Notes under the pieces: generated by a model | Databases searched by the model: none | Seen by the model: the letters and a program-made list of their open reading frames with translations, nothing else | Told to the model about the DNA's origin: nothing | Part shown: piece after piece, positions 34,989 to 43,622 of the stretch | Position numbering within the stretch: position 1 is the first letter of the stretch | How the letters are laid out: each line of letters begins with the position of its first letter | Position numbers and translations under genes: made by a program | NCBI GenBank assembly: GCA_900318835.1 | Contig: ONLW01000002.1 | Coordinates: 1 to 64,000, forward strand | Direction of reading: 5' to 3' | Origin: an uncultured Bacteroidales bacterium | GTDB taxonomy: Bacteria > Bacteroidota > Bacteroidia > Bacteroidales > P3 | DNA: 64,000 nucleotides

Positions 34989-36011
34989 TCAGAACAGCTC
35001 CTGCTGGTTGCCGTCGGTTTTTATCTTGCCAAGGTGCTGGTAGGCGAGCATGGTAACTTCGCGGCCACGGGGGGTGCGCATGAGGTAGCCCTCCTGAATG
35101 AGGTAGGGTTCGTAGACCTCTTCGACTGTACCGGCATCCTCACCGACAGCGGTGGCGATGGTGTTGATGCCCACGGGACCACCTTTGAACTTGTCGATGA
35201 TGGTGGCAAGGATGCGGATATCCATTTCGTCCAAGCCATTGCGATCGACATTGAGGGCCTGTAGGGCGTAGCGCGCAATGTCGAGGGTGATAGTGCCGTC
35301 GCCTTTCACCTGGGCGAAATCGCGCACACGGCGCAGCAGGCGGTTGGCGATACGGGGAGTGCCACGCGAACGGCGGGCAATCTCGATGGCACTCTCGCTG
35401 GTAATTTTCACCTGCAAGAGACCCGCCGAGCGGTTGACAATCTTGGTAAGCGTCTCCGTATCATAGTATTCCAATCGACAATTGATACCGAAACGGGCTC
35501 GCAAAGGGGCGGTGAGCATGCCGCTTCGGGTAGTGGCACCGATGAGGGTGAAAGGCTTGAGTTTCAATTGCACAGAGCGTGCCGCCGGACCACTTTCGAT
35601 AAGGATGTCAATGCGGAAGTCCTCCATAGCGGAATAGAGATACTCCTCCACCACGGGCGAAAGACGGTGAATCTCATCGATAAAAAGGACATCGTTAGGC
35701 TGCAACGAGGTGAGCAGTCCGGCAAGGTCGCCGGGCTTGTCGAGCACCGGACCAGAGGTAGTCTTAATATTGACACCCAGCTCATTGGCAATAATATTAG
35801 AGAGGGTGGTCTTACCTAATCCAGGAGGACCATAGAGAAGCACATGGTCGAGGGGCTCGCCACGATCTTTGGCGGCACGAACGAAGACCTTAAGGTTTTC
35901 CACCACCTGGTGCTGACCGGCAAAACTGTCGAACCCCGAAGGGCGCAACGCGCGTTCTATATCTTTCTCCTGCGCAGAGATACTGCGGCTATCGAGGTTG
36001 TCATTACTCAC
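34989..36011 (-). CDS. ruvB: Holliday junction branch migration helicase RuvB
   Basis: The protein has 340 residues, normal length. Walker A is [10 protein letters not shown], Walker [12 protein letters not shown], sensor [18 protein letters not shown], and the C-terminal winged-helix region includes [17 protein letters not shown]. RuvB is the hexameric AAA+ motor of RuvAB. It stands alone here, without ruvA or ruvC, behind a strong promoter. Confidence 0.97.
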   Translation of the reverse strand: MSNDNLDSRSISAQEKDIERALRPSGFDSFAGQHQVVENLKVFVRAAKDRGEPLDHVLLYGPPGLGKTTLSNIIANELGVNIKTTSGPVLDKPGDLAGLLTSLQPNDVLFIDEIHRLSPVVEEYLYSAMEDFRIDILIESGPAARSVQLKLKPFTLIGATTRSGMLTAPLRARFGINCRLEYYDTETLTKIVNRSAGLLQVKITSESAIEIARRSRGTPRIANRLLRRVRDFAQVKGDGTITLDIARYALQALNVDRNGLDEMDIRILATIIDKFKGGPVGINTIATAVGEDAGTVEEVYEPYLIQEGYLMRTPRGREVTMLAYQHLGKIKTDGNQQELF

Positions 36012-36057
36012 TGTAATAAAAAATATTATAAGGTGTTCGTGACCTTCGGTTCATGGT

Positions 36058-36089
36058 GCAAAAATACTATTTTTTATTAAACTGACAAA
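36058..36089 (-). promoter_or_regulatory. Promoter of ruvB
   Basis: On the minus strand TTTG (36086-36089) is followed after 19 bases by TATTTTTGC (36058-36066), a full consensus match 47 bases before the ruvB ATG. Confidence 0.78.
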
Positions 36090-36140
36090 ATAAAAGTATA
36101 TAATTAACGTTATATCATCTAAATATTCAAAAAGAAAGAT

Positions 36141-36980
36141 ATGAAACCGATTATCGTTGGAACCGATTTTTCAACAGGATCCTACATGGCACTGGAACTG
36201 GCTATCGACGTGGCCAACCGTTTTCAGAGCGACATCATCCTCATATGGGCCCGCCGCGAAAAACTCCTCTTCAGCGACGAGCAACTCAACACCATGACTA
36301 ACCTGGCAGAAGACAAGCTGCAGATGCTCTGCGACAAATATCAACCCGCCATGAAGTATGGCAAAATGCGCTGGCAGATTACCAATGGCAAAGTGGCACC
36401 TGCCCTCTCCACCACTGCCACGCGTGAACTGGCCTCGATGATTATCATCGGCACCAATGGCGCTTCGGGCTTCGAGAAGTATTGGATTGGCAGCCAAGCC
36501 GTACGTATCGTGCAGGACTCGCCCTGTCCGGTGCTCACCGTGCGCCAAGGATACGACTTCCACAAGAAGTTGGAGCGTATCGTGGTACCCCTGCGCGTCA
36601 ATGCCAACTCGCGCCAAAAGGTGCCGCCCGCAGCCTCCATGGCTAAAATCTTCGATTCCGAAGTGCATATCCTCGCTCTGCTCGACATGAAAGAGGACGA
36701 AGCCACCCTGAAGGCTTATGTGCAGCAGTCGATTGACTACCTTGAGAAAGAGGGTGTGCAGTATCAGGTCGAGACGCGTGAATATTCGAGCTACTGCGAC
36801 ACGGTGATGAACTACTGCGACGACATCAAAGCCGACCTCGTGGTCATCAACACCGAGCAGGACCGCATCATCAGCCAGATATTCCTCGGCACCAACGCCC
36901 AACAGATTGTGCACCGCTCGCAAATTCCCGTGCTCTGCATCCATCCGGCCGACTATATCAGCGTAGCAGCCAAAGTGTGA
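36141..36980 (+). CDS. Tandem universal stress protein (UspA family)
   Basis: The protein has 279 residues made of two Usp domains (about 1-146 and 150-275). The first carries the ATP-binding pattern G-x2-G-x9-GS in GTNGASGFEKYWIGS; the second (GTNAQQIVHRSQIPVL) lacks the leading Gly spacing and may not bind ATP. A cytoplasmic stress-response role is inferred. The stop overlaps the start of the flavoprotein gene (TGATG). Confidence 0.9.
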   Translation: MKPIIVGTDFSTGSYMALELAIDVANRFQSDIILIWARREKLLFSDEQLNTMTNLAEDKLQMLCDKYQPAMKYGKMRWQITNGKVAPALSTTATRELASMIIIGTNGASGFEKYWIGSQAVRIVQDSPCPVLTVRQGYDFHKKLERIVVPLRVNANSRQKVPPAASMAKIFDSEVHILALLDMKEDEATLKAYVQQSIDYLEKEGVQYQVETREYSSYCDTVMNYCDDIKADLVVINTEQDRIISQIFLGTNAQQIVHRSQIPVLCIHPADYISVAAKV

Positions 36981-38200
36981 TGGAATACGACGTTATTGTC
37001 ATTGGCGGCGGAGCGGCAGGCTTGATGGCCGCCTGTACGGCAGCGGAACGCGGCCGAAGAGTGTTGCTCATCGAAAAGATGGACCAAGCCGGACGCAAAC
37101 TGCGCATCACCGGCAAAGGCCGTTGCAACCTCACCAATACCAACCCCTTGCGCGACACACTGCCTCATATCGGAAGCGACGCCCGTTTCCTCCGCAACGC
37201 CTACGGGCGCTTCTTCAACCAACAGTTGATGGAATGGTTCGAACAGCGCGGCGTGGAGTTGACGGTGGAGCGCGGCAACCGCGTCTACCCCGCCAGCGGC
37301 AAGGCCCTCGACATCTTCCTAGCACTTATCAATGAACTAGAGCAAAATCCCAACGTCACTATTCGCAAGAACACCACCGCCAAAAGCATAGAAACATTTG
37401 AAAGGAAGACCACCGCTGTCATCCTCGACCGCGGCGAGCGCATCCCCTGCCGCCATGTCATCCTCGCCACCGGCGGCCTCTCCTACCCCACTACCGGCTC
37501 GACCGGCGCTGGCTACCGCATAGCCCGTGAACTGGGGCATACCGTTGTCGAGCCCGTACCCTCGCTGGTAGCACTCAAATGTCAGGAAAAAATTCCCGAG
37601 GAGCTCATCGGCTTCCAACTGAAGAACGTCCAACTGACGGTTTGCGGAAAAGCCTTCTTCGGCGAGATGACCTTTGTCAACGACGGCCTTGCCGGTCCTA
37701 TTGTTCTGAGTGCTAGCCGCATCGCCAGCCGCTCCCTCCACAAGGGAGAGTCACTCACGGCTTTGCTGGATCTAAAGCCCGCCCTTTCGCCTGAGCAATT
37801 GGACAAACGCCTGCTCGCCGACATCGATGCTAACGGCACGCGGGTCTTCAACGACGCCCTTCGCCTGTGGCTGCCTGCCGAATTGATATCGCTGGCTCTG
37901 CCACAATTACATATAGAATATTACAAACGCCTCCACCAAATCACCGGTGAAGAACGCCACCGCCTGCGTGACTGGCTGAAGGGCGTACGCTTCACCCTCA
38001 CCGGCACACACGACTGGAACGAAGCCGTGGTCACCCAAGGCGGCATCGCCCTCAATGAGGTGAACCCCAAGACCATGGAAAGCCGTCTCATTAGCGGCCT
38101 ACATATCGTCGGAGAACTCCTCGACCTCGACGCCGACACTGGTGGCTACAACCTCCAGATAGCCTTCTCCACCGGCCACGCCGCCGGCGAAGCGGTATAA
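36980..38200 (+). CDS. HI0933/YhiN-family FAD-dependent oxidoreductase
   Basis: The protein has 406 residues. The dinucleotide-binding motif VIGGGAAGLMAACTAAERG lies at the start, followed by the family hallmark EKMDQAGRKLRITGKGRCNLTN and a second FAD motif HVILATGGLSYPTTGSTG. The C-terminus GLHIVGELLDLDADTGGYN closes the FAD site. Substrate unknown. The ATG at 36980 overlaps the usp stop; a GTG three bases earlier is also in frame. Confidence 0.93.
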   Translation: MEYDVIVIGGGAAGLMAACTAAERGRRVLLIEKMDQAGRKLRITGKGRCNLTNTNPLRDTLPHIGSDARFLRNAYGRFFNQQLMEWFEQRGVELTVERGNRVYPASGKALDIFLALINELEQNPNVTIRKNTTAKSIETFERKTTAVILDRGERIPCRHVILATGGLSYPTTGSTGAGYRIARELGHTVVEPVPSLVALKCQEKIPEELIGFQLKNVQLTVCGKAFFGEMTFVNDGLAGPIVLSASRIASRSLHKGESLTALLDLKPALSPEQLDKRLLADIDANGTRVFNDALRLWLPAELISLALPQLHIEYYKRLHQITGEERHRLRDWLKGVRFTLTGTHDWNEAVVTQGGIALNEVNPKTMESRLISGLHIVGELLDLDADTGGYNLQIAFSTGHAAGEAV

Positions 38201-38260
38201 ATCATGAATAAATGGATAACGAGGCAATAACCTTCCACGAAGCACTCCGCGCTCCCTGAT

Positions 38261-38310
38261 TGACCATAATCTTGGTCAGTCAACGGACAACTCCCCCGAT
38301 GGGTGTTGTC
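38261..38310 (+). other. Two hairpins upstream of the outer-membrane barrel gene
   Basis: TGACCA (38261-38266) pairs with TGGTCA (38273-38278), and GACAACTCCC pairs with GGGTGTTGTC (38286-38310, a T-T mismatch in the stem). No T run follows, so these do not look like terminators. Possible leader structure. Confidence 0.45.
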
Positions 38311-38338
38311 TATGTATTCATTTATTATCCAGTATTCA

Positions 38339-40795
38339 ATGCTGAAAAGATTTTTTTTGGCTATGCTCGCTGTGAGTATGGCCGGTGCTATGGTAGCACA
38401 AACCACCTTTTCCCTGCAAGGTTCGCTGAAGGACAGCGAGGGGGAGCCGATGATGTTCACTAATTGTGTGCTGTTGCAGCAACAGGACAGTGCCTTCGCC
38501 TACGGCACGACGAGCGACTTCGACGGTGTGTTCTCGCTTACGGGCGTGAAGCAGGGCGACTACATATTAAGGATTACCGCCGTGGGGCATGAGCCATATT
38601 GGCAGGACATCACCGTCGACAGCGACACGAACCTCGGCGTCATCGAAATCAACGACAACGCCACCCTCCTCAAGGCGGTGCAGATTACGGCCAGCCGTCC
38701 GCTCTACTCAGCCGACGGCGAGAAGGTGTTCTACAACGTCGGCGACGACCCCAGCGTGCAGAGCGGCAACGCCACCGACGCGCTCCAGAACGCTCCGGGC
38801 GTGGAGGTGGACGCCGAGGGCAACATCAAATACCGCGGCGGTGCTGAAGTGAGCATCTGGATAAACGACAAGCCGTCGCACCTCAAGGCCGAAGGACTGA
38901 AACAGTACCTCAAGTCGCTCCCTGCCGGCACGCTGCAACGCATCGAGGTCATCGCCCACCCATCGGCGAAATACCACACACAGAACTGCGTCATCAACAT
39001 CGTCACCACCGCCAAGGTGAAGCGCAACGAACTGCTGTGCCTCGGGCTGAACGCCAACAGCCGTCCACAGGTAGGACCGTGGGTGGATTACGTGTGGGCC
39101 AACGAGAAGGTGCGCTTCAACCTCTTCGTCAGCGGCGACTACGACAGCTACAGCGGCGATGCGAGCAGCGACAGCCGCCTGTTGGCTGCGGACAGCTCGC
39201 TCTCGTCCGTCATCGCGACAAAAGGGCATAGCAAGAACCGCACCCTGAACGGCAACTTCGGCGTGGATTTCGACTATTACCTCGATTCGGCGACCACGCT
39301 CAACTTCTGGCTTTGGACCACCGCCTCGCACGACAGCAGCGCCACCGACAGCCGCACCGAACGCACGGAGTTCATCAGCAGCCCCGGACGCTATTTCTAC
39401 AACGAGACCCTCCGCAGCGGCAACGGCTTGTTGGACGCGGCCTTCGGCGTGATGCTTGAAAAGAAACTCGACACCCTCGGCGGGATGCTCTTCGTCGACT
39501 ACACCGGCACCCTGACGCGCAACCGCTCGTTCAGCGGCGACCTGCGCCGGTACGACAGCCTCACGGCCCTCAACTTCGACCGCCGCCTCACAAGCCGCAA
39601 TCCTTCGCAGTGGCACGGCATCACCGCCGACATCGCGCTGCCCTACAACAAGCATGGCGAGGTGGATTTTGGCCTGATGGCCAGCCTTGCACCGGAGCGG
39701 AAGGATGTGGATGCAACCGTCGACGGCCTCACCGACTCACTTCGCAGCTATTCCTACACCAATGGCACCTACGAACTCTCGGCGTACATCGGCGCCGAGC
39801 ACCACTTCGGCCGCCTCACCCTCGGTGCCTCGCTGTCGATGGACAACGCCTGGTACAACCTCGACTACACGGATGCCGACAGCGGCGATGTGCGCAAGCA
39901 TTACCTCACCTTCAGCCCCACCGTCCACGTCAGCTACAGCACCGAGTCGATGCATAACTTCACCTTCAGCTACACCCACTACGTCGCGCCGCCCACCGCC
40001 GCGCAGCTCACACGCTTCACCGTCTATGGCTACGACACCTACTCCAACGGCAATCCCGCGTTGCGCAAAGGCTATGCCGACAATCTGGAACTTGGTTGGG
40101 AACGCTACTTCGACCACCTCGGCAGCATCGGCCTCAGCGCGTGGTACAACTCCGACCGCGACCACACCGGTACCCTCACCGACGTGGCCTACTGCGACCG
40201 CTTCGGGCGCATCGTCGCCTTCACCCAAACCGCCAACATCGGCAACGCACGGCAGGGCGGCATCGGCCTCAACGCCACCCTGCGGCCGCTGGATTTCATG
40301 AATATTAGGTTCTACGCCAACCTCTTCGACGACTACTACCGTGTGCAATACCGTGGTGTCGGCTCGGCCGACAACCGCGGTAATATGTGGCAGGAGAGCG
40401 AGATGCTCTGCTACTCGCTGCGACTTAACTTCTGGACAAAGATTCTTGAACACACGTCGGCCCGCTGGTTCGACGGCTTGCAGCTCTTCGCCAACGCCGT
40501 CTATCGCAGCCGCACCCAGACGCCACTGTCCGAGGTCGACCCCTATTTCGCCTTCGACTGCGGCGTGAGTACCGACCTCCTCGACCGCCGCCTGTCCCTC
40601 TTCCTCAACGTCAACGACCTCTTTGGCACCGTCCGCACCGGCGGCAGCAGCGTCAACCCCTACAACCCCTCCGTCAGCGAGAGCACCACCGACAGCCGCT
40701 ACGTCAGTTTCGGCCTCACCTGGCGCCTCGGCCGCACCGAGATGGAAACCCAACAGACACACGGCAAGAAGGAGCCGAGGAAGAAAAACAAATGA
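38339..40795 (+). CDS. TonB-dependent-receptor-like outer-membrane beta-barrel protein
   Basis: The protein has 818 residues from this ATG, which gives a proper signal peptide (LKRFFLAMLAVSMAGAMVAQ). A carboxypeptidase-regulatory-like domain (FSLQGSLKDSEGEPMMFTN) is followed by a plug-like region (GDDPSVQSGNATDALQNAPG, GAEVSIWINDKPS) and a long barrel domain of the OMP_b-brl_3 type with alternating aromatic strands. No TonB box is obvious. The ligand is unknown. It has no SusD partner nearby. The GC content is higher than in the neighbours. Confidence 0.87.
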   Translation: MLKRFFLAMLAVSMAGAMVAQTTFSLQGSLKDSEGEPMMFTNCVLLQQQDSAFAYGTTSDFDGVFSLTGVKQGDYILRITAVGHEPYWQDITVDSDTNLGVIEINDNATLLKAVQITASRPLYSADGEKVFYNVGDDPSVQSGNATDALQNAPGVEVDAEGNIKYRGGAEVSIWINDKPSHLKAEGLKQYLKSLPAGTLQRIEVIAHPSAKYHTQNCVINIVTTAKVKRNELLCLGLNANSRPQVGPWVDYVWANEKVRFNLFVSGDYDSYSGDASSDSRLLAADSSLSSVIATKGHSKNRTLNGNFGVDFDYYLDSATTLNFWLWTTASHDSSATDSRTERTEFISSPGRYFYNETLRSGNGLLDAAFGVMLEKKLDTLGGMLFVDYTGTLTRNRSFSGDLRRYDSLTALNFDRRLTSRNPSQWHGITADIALPYNKHGEVDFGLMASLAPERKDVDATVDGLTDSLRSYSYTNGTYELSAYIGAEHHFGRLTLGASLSMDNAWYNLDYTDADSGDVRKHYLTFSPTVHVSYSTESMHNFTFSYTHYVAPPTAAQLTRFTVYGYDTYSNGNPALRKGYADNLELGWERYFDHLGSIGLSAWYNSDRDHTGTLTDVAYCDRFGRIVAFTQTANIGNARQGGIGLNATLRPLDFMNIRFYANLFDDYYRVQYRGVGSADNRGNMWQESEMLCYSLRLNFWTKILEHTSARWFDGLQLFANAVYRSRTQTPLSEVDPYFAFDCGVSTDLLDRRLSLFLNVNDLFGTVRTGGSSVNPYNPSVSESTTDSRYVSFGLTWRLGRTEMETQQTHGKKEPRKKNK

Positions 40796-40835
40796 CCATC
40801 CCGACACAGGACGGCCATATATAAAATATCCAGAC

Positions 40836-40872
40836 GCCGTTATCGCTGCTATTGCTCGGCGGCGATAACGGC
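40836..40872. terminator. Hairpin between convergent barrel and ABC-F genes
   Basis: GCCGTTATCGC (40836-40846) pairs perfectly with GCGATAACGGC (40862-40872); the second arm lies in the last codons of the ABC-F gene. No strong T run on either side, so its role as a terminator is uncertain. Confidence 0.5.
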
Positions 40873-42759
40873 TTCTTCCCACTCTTCCATTTTTTTCTCC
40901 AGCTGGTCTTTTAGGGACTGGTACTCCTTGTAGAAGTCGGGGGTCTGGGCGGCGCCGGTGGCAAGGATCTCATCTTTGGCAGCTATCTCGGCTTCTAGGG
41001 TTTCTATCTCCTGTTCTTTCTGCTTGACGGCGTTCTGCAGCTTGCGACGCTCGCGCTCGCGCTCCTTGCTTTGCTCATAGGCCTTCTTGGAGGCTGAGGT
41101 CTCCCTAGTATTTCTAGTATCTCTAGTAGTACTAGAATTACTAGTTATACTAGCATTACTAGCTTCCAGAAACTCCATGATGTCGCCCTTGAACTCGTGC
41201 ACCGCGCCGTCACGGAACTCGTAGAGCTCGTCGGTGAGACCGCTGAGGAAGTCGCGGTCGTGGCTGACGACAATAAGGGTGCCGGTGTACTGCAGGAGGG
41301 CGTTCTTGAGGATGTCCTTCGAATTCATGTCCAGGTGGTTGGTAGGCTCGTCGAGGATGAGCAGGTTGCTGGGCGTGAGCAACAGCTTGGCCAGTGCCAA
41401 CCGCGCCTTCTCGCCACCCGAAAGCACCTTGACCTTCTTGTCGATGTCATCGTCGCCGAAGAGGAAGGAGCCGAGAATGTTGCGTATCTTGGGACGGATG
41501 TCGCCCTGTGCAATGTCGTCGATGGTCTCGAAGACGGTCTTGTCGAGGTTGAGCATGGCAGCCTGGTTCTGTGCGTAGTAGCCGAGCTGGACACCCGCAC
41601 CGAGACGGAAGCTGCCGGTATAGTCGTTGATGTCACCCACGATAATCTTGGCCATGGTGGACTTGCCCTCGCCATTGCGCCCCACGAAAGCCACCTTTTT
41701 GCCCGCAGTGAGCAGGAAATCAACATTGTCGAACACCTGGTTGTCGCCGTAGGCTTTGCCCAAATGCTGTGCTTCGACAACAATCTTGCCGCTGTGGGGT
41801 GCCGGTGGGAACTGGAAATGGATGCTTTCGGTGGAGACCTCATCAATCTTGATTTCCTCCATGCGCTCTAGCATCTTCACGCGGCTCTGCACCTGCTTGG
41901 CCTTGGTGGCCTTGTAGCGGAAACGCTCGATGAAGGCCTCGATTTGAGCCACCTGCCGCTGCTGTGCCGAGAGTTGCGCCATCTGGCTGGCGCGACGTTC
42001 CTGCATCTGCACCACATACTCCGAGTAGGGGCACTTGTAGTCATAAATGCGACCAGCGGTAATCTCTATGGTGCGCTTGGTGATGTTGTCGAGAAAGGTA
42101 CGGTCGTGGCTCACCAGCACCACGGCACCAGAGTAGTTGGCCAGGTAGTTCTCAAGCCACTGGATAGAGACGATATCGAGGTGGTTGGTAGGCTCGTCGA
42201 GGAGCAGGAAATCGGGGTGGCGCAGCAGCAGCTTGGCCAGTTCGACACGCATCTGCCAGCCGCCGCTGAAGACCGCCACGGGACGGTCGAAGTCACTGTG
42301 CTTGAATCCGAGACCCAGCAGCACTTTCTCGGCCTGTTCCTGTCGACGGCTTCCCTCCAACAAGGCGAGGTGTTCCGTCACCTCGTTGTGACGCTCCAGC
42401 AGCCGAGTGTATTCGGCACTCTCGTAGTCGGTACGTTCAGCAATCTCGGCGGTGAGACGTTCCTGCTCACGTTCGAGGTCGTCGAGGGTGCTGAAGGCCG
42501 TCATAGCTTCCTCAAGGACGGTGCCGATGGCGTCGGGCACCATCTCCTGCGGCAGGTAGCCCACGGTCTGGCCAGAGGCGATAATCATTGTGCCACTCTC
42601 AGGCTCCTGCCAGCCGCAAAGTATCTTCAATAAAGTGGACTTGCCGGCACCATTCATACCCACAAGACCTACACGGTCGTGGTCACCGATGTTAAACGTG
42701 ACGTGGTCAAAAAGGTTGGTACCAGTAAACTGTACCGAAAGGTTATTTACACTAATCAT
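40849..42759 (-). CDS. ABC-F family ATPase (EttA/Uup type)
   Basis: The protein has 636 residues with two ATPase domains: Walker A GMNGAGKST and GRNGEGKST, signatures FSGGWQMRVEL and LSGGEKARLAL, Walker B LLLDEPTNHLD and LILDEPTNHLD. The linker between them is the ribosome-interacting helical arm; the C-terminus is a coiled coil (EQEIETLEAEIAAKDE). No membrane segment. ABC-F proteins act on ribosomes in translation or drug protection. A 63-base tandem repeat (41101-41163) encodes a low-complexity tether before the coiled coil. The ATG lies three bases after the tonB terminator. Confidence 0.94.
   Translation of the reverse strand: MISVNNLSVQFTGTNLFDHVTFNIGDHDRVGLVGMNGAGKSTLLKILCGWQEPESGTMIIASGQTVGYLPQEMVPDAIGTVLEEAMTAFSTLDDLEREQERLTAEIAERTDYESAEYTRLLERHNEVTEHLALLEGSRRQEQAEKVLLGLGFKHSDFDRPVAVFSGGWQMRVELAKLLLRHPDFLLLDEPTNHLDIVSIQWLENYLANYSGAVVLVSHDRTFLDNITKRTIEITAGRIYDYKCPYSEYVVQMQERRASQMAQLSAQQRQVAQIEAFIERFRYKATKAKQVQSRVKMLERMEEIKIDEVSTESIHFQFPPAPHSGKIVVEAQHLGKAYGDNQVFDNVDFLLTAGKKVAFVGRNGEGKSTMAKIIVGDINDYTGSFRLGAGVQLGYYAQNQAAMLNLDKTVFETIDDIAQGDIRPKIRNILGSFLFGDDDIDKKVKVLSGGEKARLALAKLLLTPSNLLILDEPTNHLDMNSKDILKNALLQYTGTLIVVSHDRDFLSGLTDELYEFRDGAVHEFKGDIMEFLEASNASITSNSSTTRDTRNTRETSASKKAYEQSKERERERRKLQNAVKQKEQEIETLEAEIAAKDEILATGAAQTPDFYKEYQSLKDQLEKKMEEWEEAVIAAEQ
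41101..41163 (-). repeat. In-frame 9-base tandem repeat in the ABC-F gene
   Basis: Seven units of nine bases of the form CTAGTAATT run without interruption, encoding tripeptides ASN-ASI-TSN-SST-TRD-TRN-TRE. Every unit keeps the CTAG core. Being a multiple of three, unit gain or loss keeps the frame. Confidence 0.9.
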
Positions 42760-42762
42760 AAC

Positions 42763-42798
42763 AAAAAGAAGGAGCAGCAGACAATCCTACTGCTCCTT
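42763..42798 (-). terminator. Intrinsic terminator after tonB, before ABC-F
   Basis: On the minus strand AAGGAGCAG pairs with CTGCTCCTT and is followed by CTTTTT. The T run ends three bases before the ABC-F ATG. Confidence 0.82.
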
Positions 42799-42822
42799 TT
42801 ACGTTCCAAAATGGGGACGGGT

Positions 42823-43509
42823 TTATCTGAGGTTGAAGTTGACCGGCAGGTTGAACTGCACACGGACGGCTTTACCACGCTGCTTACCAGGAGTCCACTT
42901 AGGCATGGACTTGACGACACGGATAGCTTCGGCGCCGCAGCCACCTCCGATGTCACGGAGCACCTTCGGGTTGGCAATGCTACCGTCGCGTTCCACCACG
43001 AAGGTCACATACACCTTACCCGTGATGTTGTTGTCGCGGGCGAGCTGCGGGTACTTGATGTTCTGTGCAAGATACTTGTACAGAGCTTCCATGCCACCGG
43101 GGAATTCGGGCTCGTTTTCAACGACGGTGAAAATCTGAGTCTCGGTCTCATCCTCTTCATCTTCAATCTGAACCTGAACAATGGCGATGTTCTTGGTCTC
43201 GTCAGTGACCTCAGAGCTGAAGGTTACCTCCTTTTCAATCTCCTTATCGTCGGAGACAACTTCGATAACGGTGGTCACCTCGGGAGCCTCGGGAGGAGGA
43301 GGGGGTGGTGGTTCCTGGATGTCGGTCTGGATGATTGTTTCCTCGGGTTCATCAATCGTTTCGCGCACAAAAGCCGACGTCTCATCAGCGTCGTAGCTCT
43401 TAATGTTGAAAGCGATGAGGGAAACTGCGAGAATTACCACCAAGCCAATCTCCAGATAGAGACCTCTGCGTTTTTCGAGGTCAGCTTTCGGATTTTTCTT
43501 GAGTTCCAT
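42823..43509 (-). CDS. tonB: Energy transducer TonB
   Basis: The protein has 228 residues: a short cytoplasmic start with KKNPKADLEKRRG, one membrane helix (LEIGLVVILAVSLIAFNI), a periplasmic stretch with EPPPPPPPEAPEV, and a C-terminal TonB domain (YPQLARDNNITGKVYVTFVV, GCGAEAIRVVKSMPKWTPGK). It passes proton-motive energy to outer-membrane receptors. ExbB/ExbD genes are not next to it. A TTTG-N18-TATTTTAG promoter-like pair lies upstream at about 43574-43603. Confidence 0.93.
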   Translation of the reverse strand: MELKKNPKADLEKRRGLYLEIGLVVILAVSLIAFNIKSYDADETSAFVRETIDEPEETIIQTDIQEPPPPPPPEAPEVTTVIEVVSDDKEIEKEVTFSSEVTDETKNIAIVQVQIEDEEDETETQIFTVVENEPEFPGGMEALYKYLAQNIKYPQLARDNNITGKVYVTFVVERDGSIANPKVLRDIGGGCGAEAIRVVKSMPKWTPGKQRGKAVRVQFNLPVNFNLR

Positions 43510-43573
43510 ATTGTTGTTATTTAATCGTTTATTACCATTTCGGGGTATTTTTCATCCCCTTTTTCACACCGCT

Positions 43574-43603
43574 AAAATACGAAAAAATTTTGAATTACAA
43601 ACA
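43574..43603 (-). promoter_or_regulatory. Possible promoter of tonB
   Basis: On the minus strand TTTG is followed after about 18 bases by TATTTTAG, one mismatch from TAnnTTTG. The coordinates are approximate. Confidence 0.4.
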
Positions 43604-43622
43604 TTTTTTTGTTAAAAAAGTT

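Noticed and set aside
38708-40882. Long minus-strand frames of 315 and 381 codons opposite the outer-membrane barrel gene
   Set aside because: High GC content at third positions removes stops on the other strand; sequences are Val/Ala/Glu-rich without motifs.
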